Origin: Planctomycetaceae bacterium
Lineage (GTDB): Bacteria; Planctomycetota; Planctomycetia; Planctomycetales; Planctomycetaceae
Length of the DNA stretch: 52,317 nucleotides
Direction of reading: 5' to 3'
Assembly: GCA_002722955.1 (NCBI GenBank)
Contig: PBMZ01000075.1
Span: 1-52,317 of the forward strand
Under the pieces are notes generated by a model. The model was given only the letters and a program-made list of their open reading frames with translations. It was not told where the DNA came from and made no database searches. The translations under genes were made by a program, and so were the position numbers. Positions 45,172-52,317 of the stretch are shown here, one piece after another. The first letter of the stretch is position 1. Every line of letters starts with the position of its first letter.

Positions 45172-46047
45172 TCAAATCGTTGCGCCAAGCACATCGATGA
45201 ACTCGGCAGCGATATCCCGATTGTGAACGCGGTTGAAGGCTCTCCACCCGGGTACAGCGTTGACCTCGATCACGAAAGGGGCTCCGGTTTGATCGTAGAG
45301 GATGTCAACGCCCGCAAAAAACGCCCCTGTGGCCTTCGCAGCCGCCAACGCGAGTGAAACCTCGTCCTGTGTCTCTTGGTGCTTCTCAGCGGCTCCTGTG
45401 CGAGACACGTTGGTGCGGAAGTCGTCGGTGGCTCGGCGTAGCATGCTGCCGATGACATCGCCGTTCAAAACCAGGACGCGGATGTCGAAGCCGCCATGGT
45501 TGATGAACTCTTGCAGATACAAAACACAATCGATCCGCTCAAGCGTCCGGAATGTTCTCAGGGCGAGATCAAGATCCGATACTCGGACGATGCCACGTCC
45601 CTCGGCTCCGAACAATGGCTTGACAAGAATATCTCCACCCAACTGATCAAATGCTTCCATGGCATCTTCGGCTGACTCACACACAAACGTTTTTGGAACT
45701 GGCAATTTGTACAATTGTAATTTTGATGTCGTGAGATATTTGTCTACTGCACACTCGATCGACTTTGCCGAGTTGACGACGCGCGTTCCCAATCGCTCGA
45801 GTGCGTGCAGCGCATCCATTCGATAGACGACTTGCTCAAGCGAGCCCGGTGGCATTGTTCGCACGATCATAGCATCGCATGAATTCAGGATTGCATTCGC
45901 GCTTTGCACTCGCTGTGCGTCGCTGCTGATCGTTGTCTTCAACAGCCGAAAGTCGATTCGCTCAAGAGCGTGCCCGCTGGCTTTTGCGGCCCGCGCCAAG
46001 TCGTCGCAGTACCAGCTACCCTCATTCCCTAAAACACGAAATTGCAA
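45172..46047 (-). CDS. RimK-family ATP-grasp ligase
   Basis: 291 residues. ATP-grasp features: ILVKPLFGAEGRGIVRVSDL (nucleotide-binding lid) and GAPFVIEVNAVPGWRAFNRV with the metal-binding E-x-N. DKYLTTSKLQLYKLPVPKTF is the RimK/MptN-like central part. Members add glutamate or other amino acids to proteins or cofactors. In planctomycetes and methylotrophs a RimK-like gene is found in tetrahydromethanopterin gene clusters, so a coenzyme role is possible, but no other such gene is in the window. Divergent from the pseudokinase gene. Confidence 0.85.
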   Translation of the reverse strand: MQFRVLGNEGSWYCDDLARAAKASGHALERIDFRLLKTTISSDAQRVQSANAILNSCDAMIVRTMPPGSLEQVVYRMDALHALERLGTRVVNSAKSIECAVDKYLTTSKLQLYKLPVPKTFVCESAEDAMEAFDQLGGDILVKPLFGAEGRGIVRVSDLDLALRTFRTLERIDCVLYLQEFINHGGFDIRVLVLNGDVIGSMLRRATDDFRTNVSRTGAAEKHQETQDEVSLALAAAKATGAFFAGVDILYDQTGAPFVIEVNAVPGWRAFNRVHNRDIAAEFIDVLGATI

Positions 46048-46179
46048 AGAGTTACACCTTCAGGCCGTTATCTGTGAAAGTCTTGTCCAACCCATAAAAC
46101 CGGAAAGGTTTAACACTGGCTAAGAACTGGCCGATAACAAGAATTGGACAATTCGTTTCTCATATTCCGACCGATTATT

Positions 46180-47022
46180 ATGGCCGATCAGATACCGCTC
46201 CTCGCCGACACTGACGAGTTCACCAAGTACGGCTTTGGTGACTTCACATTCTTGCAACGTACGTTTGTGGACGTTTGGAAGGCGACAGAAGTCTCGACGA
46301 GCCGCTCCGTCATTTTGAAGTGTGTCGTCGAGACTGACGAGAATCAAGCGGCTCAGCAATTGTTGTGTCACGAACAAAACGTGTTGTCACTTGTCGACGG
46401 CAATCGATTCCCAACACGAATCGAACTCGATGAACAATGCAGCTTCCGCGCGTTCGCAATCTCGGGCATGCCGCTTTTGAAGCGAATCAAAACTCGTGGC
46501 CCGCTTGGATTGGCCACCGCAATCATGGCGTTGCGTCAATGCCTTGAGATGCTCAAGCAGCTCGAATCAGCGGGTTTTTCACACGGCTCGATAAGCCCTG
46601 ATAGCATCTGGATCACCGATGGCGGCACGATTCAGATCGCACACTTGGAATCAGCGACTCTCATTTCTGAGCCAGCAGCTATGTCAGCAATAGCCAATGA
46701 TCGACCAAATTGGCTGGCGCCGGGCTGCTTTAGTGGCAACACGAGCCCTCAAGAAGCCGACCTATTCTCGGTGGGCGTGCTATTCCTAGAGATGCTGGGC
46801 ATTTCCACCAAGCCTTCCGACCTTCTACCTGGAATCGCTCTCGTTCGGCGCGGCGAAGTCTCAGAGCACATCGCTGCTGCTAGGCTATCAACTGAGCTCG
46901 CCGATTATGTCGACCAGCTGCTGACACCAACAAACGACGAGGTCAACTTCGATGCGTTGATCCGCCAACTGATTGAAATTGAGTTGGATACAATGACAGT
47001 CCGATTTCAAGTTGCCGCCTAA
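46180..47022 (+). CDS. Protein-kinase-like pseudokinase
   Basis: 280 residues from the ATG at 46180 (the open frame reaches a TTG at 46144); no clear ribosome site. The kinase fold is recognisable but the catalytic residues are gone: Lys kept in SVILKCVV and helix-C Glu in CHEQNVLSL, but the HRD loop is HGSISPDSIWI and DFG is HLE in IQIAHLESATL. The late motif region is WLAPGCF...EADLFSVGVLFLEML. So it should not phosphorylate and may bind nucleotide or partner proteins. Its stop overlaps the convergent truD stop by 4 bases. Confidence 0.75.
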   Translation: MADQIPLLADTDEFTKYGFGDFTFLQRTFVDVWKATEVSTSRSVILKCVVETDENQAAQQLLCHEQNVLSLVDGNRFPTRIELDEQCSFRAFAISGMPLLKRIKTRGPLGLATAIMALRQCLEMLKQLESAGFSHGSISPDSIWITDGGTIQIAHLESATLISEPAAMSAIANDRPNWLAPGCFSGNTSPQEADLFSVGVLFLEMLGISTKPSDLLPGIALVRRGEVSEHIAAARLSTELADYVDQLLTPTNDEVNFDALIRQLIEIELDTMTVRFQVAA

Positions 47023-48095
47023 GTCTCGTCAACGGGTTTCATGATCTCGCGCAACATTGACGTGGCGTAGACTCCCTTTCGAAGAGCAAACGTCAGCTTC
47101 AAGCCATTGTCGACTTCCACGACGTTCAGGTCTTGCGGCCACTCTAACATCGGCCGCCGAGAACCACGCGTCAACTTTGGGAAGCTCCGGAACTGTTCAA
47201 CGCATAGTCCGAATCGTTCGAGGACTTCGGCTTCGAAACGCTGCGGTTGATCTTGGGGAGCTCGCATCTTCGGCCCAAACATCGATCCAGTCAGCGTTGT
47301 CTCCCGCCCATCAAAACGTGACTGCTCGGCATCCACGTCTTCAACAACGAAACCCCCGCCGCTGGTGCGAAGTTGCATGACGTCGCCTTGCATGACTTGG
47401 TGCATGAGACCTTGCTGGATGCGACATGCCAGCACTTGATTAAACAGCAGCGATTGTGCTGCTGAGGGAGCCAGCCGAAGCTGGCGACGGTCGAGCCGTG
47501 ACCTTTTGTTTTTGGGAGAATTGAGCAATTCGAGCCCCCGCTTGACAGTGCCGCCACCTCGCCCGAACCTCTGAATCCCAAAGTAGTTAGGGAACCCAAG
47601 AATGCGAATATCGTCCACAATCCGCGTGCACTGCTGAAACGCCCCATTCGCAACATCTCGGATCGTGACTTCGAATCGGTTGCCAGCTAGATGCCCCGAT
47701 TTGAGTTTATTGCCGTGCGGAATAGCGTCGAGAATTCGAATCGAATCCGTGTCGACGGCAGCCAGTTTTTCGTGGCAAGCAGTGGGCACAGAGACAAACT
47801 GTGTGGTCCGTGCCACTCGATCCTTTTGGCCAGCGAGCCCAATGTCTCGCTGCGGAATCCCCAACGAACTTGATAAGTGGCGAAGTAAACGATCATTGTC
47901 GACATCGACTTTTTCGAGCCATAGAAACAAGTGTTCGCCGTCGCCACACGGTTGGTAAACGGGAATTTCTTCGACAATGAAGTCTTCAGGGCCCTGCTTG
48001 ATGCGGCCACCGATACCAGCAAGCTCGCTGGTGAGAAACGGGCCAAGCAAACATTTCGGCAGGTCAATGGAGGGAACGCGTTCGAGGTCACTCAT
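47019..48095 (-). CDS. truD: tRNA pseudouridine synthase D
   Basis: 358 residues from the ATG at 48095, which overlaps the upstream stop (ATGAGTGA); a longer open frame to 48125 lies inside that gene. TruD makes pseudouridine 13 in tRNA. Motifs: GRIKQGPEDFIVEEIPVYQP, the catalytic-Asp region GLAGQKDRVARTTQFVS and FPNYFGIQRFGRGGGTVKRG. The C-terminal part with the TRUD insertion domain is complete, ending MLREIMKPVDET. Third gene of a tightly packed minus-strand group. Confidence 0.93.
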   Translation of the reverse strand: MSDLERVPSIDLPKCLLGPFLTSELAGIGGRIKQGPEDFIVEEIPVYQPCGDGEHLFLWLEKVDVDNDRLLRHLSSSLGIPQRDIGLAGQKDRVARTTQFVSVPTACHEKLAAVDTDSIRILDAIPHGNKLKSGHLAGNRFEVTIRDVANGAFQQCTRIVDDIRILGFPNYFGIQRFGRGGGTVKRGLELLNSPKNKRSRLDRRQLRLAPSAAQSLLFNQVLACRIQQGLMHQVMQGDVMQLRTSGGGFVVEDVDAEQSRFDGRETTLTGSMFGPKMRAPQDQPQRFEAEVLERFGLCVEQFRSFPKLTRGSRRPMLEWPQDLNVVEVDNGLKLTFALRKGVYATSMLREIMKPVDET

Positions 48096-48339
48096 CCGAA
48101 GGACTCGCTGAATCCTCGTCGTCATCGAACTCGTGGGATTCTCGTAGTTTTCGGGTAAGCCATCGTCCCCATGTCACATAGTGCAAGACGCCAACAAAAA
48201 CGAACCCGCAGAATACCAGCAAGATCGCTGCGATCTGTGGCATGACCAGAGCACTAATCCCGATCATGCACAGCGAGACGAACAGGACACCGACCAGTGC
48301 GACCAATGTGCTTGCGTTTCGTTGGTCACGTTGGCTCAT
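48088..48339 (-). CDS. Small two-helix membrane protein
   Basis: 83 residues. Two membrane helices (~11-31 and ~35-57: TLVALVGVLFVSLCMIGISA; AAILLVFCGFVFVGVLHYVT) and an acidic tail (EFDDDEDSASPSDE). No known family was recognised. The start overlaps the upstream stop by 4 bases (ATGA), and its own stop overlaps truD by 8, so all three genes are translationally coupled. Confidence 0.75.
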   Translation of the reverse strand: MSQRDQRNASTLVALVGVLFVSLCMIGISALVMPQIAAILLVFCGFVFVGVLHYVTWGRWLTRKLRESHEFDDDEDSASPSDE

Positions 48340-48788
48340 GTTGACTCCAGCAACTCGCGAAGCTTTTGGTCTCGATATGCATAACTGTCGATTAGTGAAG
48401 CGCGAATCTTAGCCTCGGTCATGACGAAGCCCGCCAGCCCACCTGGTGGAGAAAACTCGATATGCTCGGTGATCGTAATCGTCTCGTCGCCGTTGTTAGC
48501 GATTGAAGTCTCGCGGGTCCACTTCGGTAGCGGCCCCTTGGTTTGAACCTCTGTGATTCGGCTTGGTTTGTCAAACTCCTGAATGTCATGAGCAAGATCG
48601 TAGGTCATCCCGTAAACACTTGCCTTCGCTCTTATTGAGAGGCCTGCTGACAACACCTCCGGTGCATCCACGAATTGAAGCGCGGAATCAGGCGGCGTTA
48701 ACCGCGAAATGTTTTCCGGCCGCGCCAGGAAATCGAAGGCCTTTTCGGCACTGCACTTGAGCGTGATCGAGGATTCAAAAACGGCCAT
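48336..48788 (-). CDS. SRPBCC-family protein
   Basis: 150 residues, one START-like SRPBCC domain: MAVFESSITLKCSAEKAFDF (opening strand and helix), SRITEVQTKGPLPKWTRETS, ITITEHIEFSPPGGLAGFVM, then the long C-terminal helix. Members bind hydrophobic ligands. Substrate unknown. First gene of the coupled group leading to truD. TATAGT lies ~15-20 bases upstream on the minus strand and may be its -10. Confidence 0.8.
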   Translation of the reverse strand: MAVFESSITLKCSAEKAFDFLARPENISRLTPPDSALQFVDAPEVLSAGLSIRAKASVYGMTYDLAHDIQEFDKPSRITEVQTKGPLPKWTRETSIANNGDETITITEHIEFSPPGGLAGFVMTEAKIRASLIDSYAYRDQKLRELLEST

Positions 48789-48897
48789 AGTTTGTTAAAC
48801 TGCCACTATAACAGGAGTTACGTGAAGCCGGCGTAAGTGAGGAAGACTCCACCACCGGCTGATTCCCTTCGACGCTCATTGATGATAGTCCCACCGT

Positions 48898-49842
48898 ATG
48901 AGATTCTCTATCGACCTGCTGAAGAAATGCCGCTTCATCGCCGGGCCGACCGCCTGCGGGAAATCGGACGTGGCCCTCGAATTGGCTGAGCAGATGAAGG
49001 CTGAAATCGTCTCGATGGACTCAATGGCCATCTATCGAGAAATGGACATCGGCACGGCAAAACCTTCTCTCGAGATGCAGGAGCGCGTGCCTCATCACTT
49101 GATCGACGTCTGCGATCCCAGCCACGAGTTCTCAGTCAACGACTATGTTGAAGCCGCCGAAGTCGCTGCGAGAGAAATTATTGGTCGCGAGGGAACTCCA
49201 CTTTTCGTCGGCGGCACGGGCCTCTACTTGCGAAGTCTGTTGAGAGGTGTCTTCGAGGGCCCTGGAGCAGATTGGGAATACCGACAAGAGCTGGCGTCGA
49301 TGGCGCGAGAACATGGGGCAGCGGCGCTTCACGATTTGCTGCGCGAGGTCGACCCTGAATCGGCCGAGCGGTTGCATCCCAATGATGAGCGGCGAGTGAC
49401 TCGGGCGCTGGAAGTTTTCAAGATCACCCGGCAGCCTGTCTCGGCGATGCAAACCGAGGAACCCTTACCAGAAGAATATCGGCCACGCTGTATTTGGCTG
49501 TCGCCTCCACGCGAATGGTTGTATGAGAGAGTCAATCACCGAGTCGACTTGATGATGGAAGCCGGCTTGATCGAAGAAGTCCGTGGATTGCTAGACCGCG
49601 AGCCGCCACTAGGGCGAACTGCTCGACAAGGGCTGGGTTACAAGGAAATCATCGAGTGCCTTGAAAGAGAGATTTCTGAAGCTGAAGCCATCGAAAAGAT
49701 CAAGACACGGACGCGTCAATTCGCCAAGCGGCAGCATACATGGTTTCGTAACCTTATTGAGTGCCAAGAAGTTACGATTACTGGCGAGGAGTCGGCTGGA
49801 GAACTTGTTGAGCGTGTGACGGGCGAATTGCAGGAGGCGTAG
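48898..49842 (+). CDS. miaA: tRNA dimethylallyltransferase
   Basis: 314 residues. Adds the dimethylallyl group to A37 of UNN-reading tRNAs. P-loop [15 protein letters not shown] (~16-30), [17 protein letters not shown] (relatives have DSMQ/DSRQ), [32 protein letters not shown] and the C-terminal [12 protein letters not shown] and [13 protein letters not shown]. Full length. Its stop is 8 bases from the stop of a convergent sulfatase remnant. Confidence 0.95.
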   Translation: MRFSIDLLKKCRFIAGPTACGKSDVALELAEQMKAEIVSMDSMAIYREMDIGTAKPSLEMQERVPHHLIDVCDPSHEFSVNDYVEAAEVAAREIIGREGTPLFVGGTGLYLRSLLRGVFEGPGADWEYRQELASMAREHGAAALHDLLREVDPESAERLHPNDERRVTRALEVFKITRQPVSAMQTEEPLPEEYRPRCIWLSPPREWLYERVNHRVDLMMEAGLIEEVRGLLDREPPLGRTARQGLGYKEIIECLEREISEAEAIEKIKTRTRQFAKRQHTWFRNLIECQEVTITGEESAGELVERVTGELQEA

Positions 49843-49849
49843 AAGCCGC

Positions 49850-50526
49850 TTACCGGGACTTCAGTGTCCGCTGAAGTATTGAGTGCAAAGAGCCAACTGT
49901 TGCTGTGTGCGTCTTGTCGCTGGCGACGTTTTGCGTCTCGAGTCGATCGTTGGCGTGGTCGTATAGTTCCCGTGACTCGACATCTCCCGTCTTGAAATTC
50001 CGCCACTCCGGTGTATCGATAACGCTTTGTTCGAATCGAGTAACCCATTGCTTGCGGCAACTTTCCCCGCAGATAATTCGGTCGCGACGTCTGCGTCAAC
50101 GCCGCCTCGCGAAGAGTGGTCTGCGGATTCTTCAAGACAGTAACCAGTGACTTTCCTTCCACTGTTCTTGGAGTTTCAAGACCACACAGAGCCGTCAGGG
50201 TTGGATACAGATCGAGCAATTCTACCAGTGCCTGCGTTCGTTGAGAGGGCTTGTGTTGAGGCGTCGAAATGATCAAAGGCACGTGTGCGTCGAGCTCGAA
50301 CACTGTCGTTTTACGTCTCAATCCATGCTCGCCGAGATGTAATCCGTGGTCCGACCAAAAGACAATGACGGTGTCGTCTCTGAGCTTCAAACGGTCAACT
50401 TCTGCCAACACACGGCCGACTTGAGCGTCCAAATAGCTGATAGCGGCCAAGTGCCCATGGTGCATTTCTCGGAGATCTGCTTCGGTGCCACGAAATCGGT
50501 CTTTTGTCAGTGCGATTGCTGGCACA
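49850..50526 (-). pseudogene. Remnant of an iduronate-2-sulfatase-like gene
   Basis: C-terminal half of a sulfatase: [60 protein letters not shown] and [21 protein letters not shown] frame change near 50020 (one extra base in CACCGGAGTGG) separates RTKRYRYT from the expected end [20 protein letters not shown] ... LQRTLKSR. The N-terminal half with the C-x-P-x-R site is absent; similarity stops near 50526, where an ATPase remnant begins on the opposite strand. Cannot be active. Confidence 0.8.
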
Positions 50527-51187
50527 TCTGTTATCCGTCGAGCTGAGCGACGATGATGGTCGGCCATTGCCACCGTTGTCATTATCGCCACAACGATTGA
50601 TGGAGTTGACTCAAGAGTTGTTGTTGAAGTGGCTAAAGGGACTCTCGCAGCTGCAGCCGACGTTGTTCATCGTCGAAGATTTACATTGGAGCGACGCGTC
50701 GACTCAGGGTTTGTTGACCCAAATGGTCGATTCATTCTCGTCAGGCCAGCTGATGTCGCTGCTTACGTTTCGGCCAGAGTTTGAAACGCCTTGGGCTAGT
50801 TCACCGCATCAAACTCAGATCGCTTTGAATCGCTTGCCGAAGCGGCAAATGACCAAAATGATTCACGAGAGGACTGGCCGCAAGGACATACCGGAAGCAC
50901 TGATAAATCAATTGATCGAGCGAACGGACGGTATTCTCCGTGTCAGTCAGCCCGATACTCTCGAGTCTGCGGAAGAACAATTCATGAAGGCCATCGAAGT
51001 CGCGCAATCACAAGAGGCTCGCTCCTGGGAGTTGCGCGCCGCGACGAGTCTCGCGAAACTGTTACAGTCGACCGGGCGCACCGATGAAGCTCGATCGAAA
51101 CTGCAGCCTGTTTATGACTGGTTTACAGAAGGATTGGATACTGAAGACCTAGTCGAGGCTCGCGAGTTCTTGAGCAAGCTAAGCTAG
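50523..51187 (+). pseudogene. Remnant of a large ATPase/TPR regulator (adenylate-cyclase-type)
   Basis: The first part is the end of an AAA/NACHT-like ATPase module: [20 protein letters not shown] (Walker B), LMSLLTFRPEFETPW, IALNRLPKRQMTKMI. After DGIL near 50940 it jumps to the C-terminal helical repeat (QPDTLESAEEQFMKAIEVAQ; AATSLAKLLQSTGRTDEARS). Such proteins have several hundred residues between these parts and a cyclase or kinase domain in front. So both the 5' end and an internal piece are deleted. An open frame from 50504 remains and could be translated into a 227-residue product. The stop abuts the accC stop. Confidence 0.7.
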
Positions 51188-52317
51188 TTACCACGTCCGC
51201 TCGATGAAGGTTGTGTCGACTTCGCCGTCGATGAATGCGGAGTGATTCATGATCTTCTTGGCTAGCGGAATTGTTGTCTTGATGCCTTCGACAACGAACT
51301 CGTCCAACGCGCGTCGCATACAAGCGATCGTTTGCGTACGGCTCGGGCGGTGAATAATCAGTTTGCCAATCAGCGAATCGTAGTTCGGCGGAACTCGATA
51401 GCCCTCGTGAACGTGCGAGTCGAAACGCACACCGGGACCACCGGCCGTGCGGAGTTTGGTGATTTTTCCTGGCGAGCCGCGGAAGTCGTTTTCAGGATCT
51501 TCGGCGTTAACGCGGACTTCGATGGCCGACCCATTGCAAGGAATCTCGTCCTGCGTCATGGGCAACTTGTCACCAGCAGCAACACGAATCTGCTGCTCGA
51601 TCAAGTCGATGCCAGTGATCATCTCAGTCACGGGATGTTCGACCTGGATGCGAGCATTGACCTCGATGAAGTAGTAGTTGTTCTCGCGATCGACGATGAA
51701 CTCGACGGTACCGGCATTGGTATAGCCTGCGGTTTGCACCAGTCGCACGGCAGCTCCACAGATGTCTTCTCGGACATCTTGCGGCAAGTGCGGCGCGGGT
51801 GCTTCCTCGACGACCTTTTGGTGCTTGCGCTGCATGGTGCAGTCGCGTTCCCAGAGGTGGACGCAGTTGCCGTGATGGTCGGCGAGAATCTGCACTTCGA
51901 TGTGTCGCGGGTTGTCGATGTATTTCTCGAGATAGACGCCCGCGTTCTTAAAGGCCTTTTCAGCCTCAGCGGCCGCTGATTTGAGGCCCGCTTTCAAGGA
52001 CTTGTCGTTTCGGGCAACCCTCATTCCCTTTCCACCGCCACCAGCCGTTGCCTTAATTAAGACCGGGTAACCGATTTCAGACGCGACTTTCAGCGCTTCG
52101 TCTTCATTCTCAATCAAGCCATCGCTACCGGGCACGACGCTAACGTTAGCGTTCATCGCAATTTCTCGGGCCGAAACTTTGTCGCCCAATTGAGCCATCG
52201 CTTCGTGTGGCGGACCAATGAACTCGATATTGCAGCTTCGGCAAACCTCGGCAAAGTGAGCGTTTTCGGCCAGAAAACCGTATCCGGGATGAATGGCTTG
52301 AACGTTGCCGATCTCCG
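51188..52317 (-). CDS. accC: Biotin carboxylase subunit of acetyl-CoA carboxylase, 5' end missing
   Basis: About 376 C-terminal residues; the frame is open to the right edge, so the start is outside (the ATG at 52198 is internal). It carboxylates biotin on BCCP using ATP and bicarbonate. Motifs: [38 protein letters not shown] (ATP-grasp lid), [20 protein letters not shown] and EVRVNAEDP. Ends DTTFIERTW, normal for AccC. accB is not visible. Confidence 0.95.
   Translation of the reverse strand, partial: EIGNVQAIHPGYGFLAENAHFAEVCRSCNIEFIGPPHEAMAQLGDKVSAREIAMNANVSVVPGSDGLIENEDEALKVASEIGYPVLIKATAGGGGKGMRVARNDKSLKAGLKSAAAEAEKAFKNAGVYLEKYIDNPRHIEVQILADHHGNCVHLWERDCTMQRKHQKVVEEAPAPHLPQDVREDICGAAVRLVQTAGYTNAGTVEFIVDRENNYYFIEVNARIQVEHPVTEMITGIDLIEQQIRVAAGDKLPMTQDEIPCNGSAIEVRVNAEDPENDFRGSPGKITKLRTAGGPGVRFDSHVHEGYRVPPNYDSLIGKLIIHRPSRTQTIACMRRALDEFVVEGIKTTIPLAKKIMNHSAFIDGEVDTTFIERTW

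Noticed and set aside
1..52317. CRISPR arrays, tRNA or rRNA genes, insertion sequences
   Set aside because: No evenly spaced direct repeats, no tRNA T-arm with matching acceptor stem, and no transposase-like protein were seen in reading both strands. A covariance-model scan would be needed to exclude a tRNA formally.

Overview
The window looks like a chromosomal segment of a planctomycete, most likely from the Pirellulales/Rhodopirellula side of the phylum. The signs are: secreted sulfatases, a large PVC-type haem-binding dehydrogenase (N-terminal propeller-like region, C-terminal CXXCH domain), secreted proteins with planctomycete-style CXXCH motifs, Tat-like leaders, an AdoCbl-dependent ribonucleotide reductase with a C-terminal Cys cluster, a RimK-type ligase, giant genes, weak Shine-Dalgarno sites and many long hairpins between genes. 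This is inferred from gene content; no rRNA or tRNA gene was seen.

Layout. 1-4.4 kb: 3' end of a YjhG/YagF-type dehydratase, a STAS protein abutting a serine hydrolase, and glgC. 4.4-6.3 kb: typA (minus). 6.6-13.5 kb: a co-directional run of secreted or catabolic genes (di-haem protein, arylsulfatase, D-2-hydroxyacid dehydrogenase, Tat-exported esterase, class A beta-lactamase-like hydrolase). 13.7-15.3 kb: wreck of a Calx-beta/RTX-type calcium-binding surface protein. 15.6-21.5 kb: PVC-type dehydrogenase, a small gene split by an in-frame TGA, and an eight-haem cytochrome. 21.7-28.8 kb: a 2355-residue protein made of two complete UvrA units plus a C-terminal extension that is itself duplicated. 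28.8-38 kb: Gfo/Idh/MocA oxidoreductase, DinB-family protein, a broken SRPBCC gene with its ArsR regulator, a broken secreted protein, a large secreted protein of unknown function, a BON-domain protein behind a near-perfect sigma-54 promoter, and a PQQ-type beta-propeller. 37.5-39.9 kb: methyltransferase plus GT39-like membrane protein. 40-43.7 kb: nrdJ with a long structured upstream region. 43.8-49.8 kb: housekeeping tRNA-modification genes (tsaB, truD, miaA), a RimK-like ATP-grasp ligase, a pseudokinase and two small genes coupled to truD. 49.8-51.2 kb: a rearrangement scar joining a sulfatase remnant to an ATPase/TPR remnant. The end is accC, cut by the window edge.

Main points of interest. 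(1) The double UvrA carries all four ATPase sites of a normal UvrA dimer in one chain, followed by a two-module tail. (2) The nrdJ upstream region contains a candidate structured RNA ending in a Rho-independent terminator whose 5' arm can instead pair with an upstream segment, as in an attenuator or riboswitch. (3) Many intergenic gaps carry long, often perfect hairpins (arms up to 35 bp), and several belong to families that recur inside the window. (4) Six accessory loci are broken by frameshifts, in-frame stops or deletions, while no core gene is. This suggests real decay of accessory genes, although sequencing error cannot be ruled out from the sequence alone.
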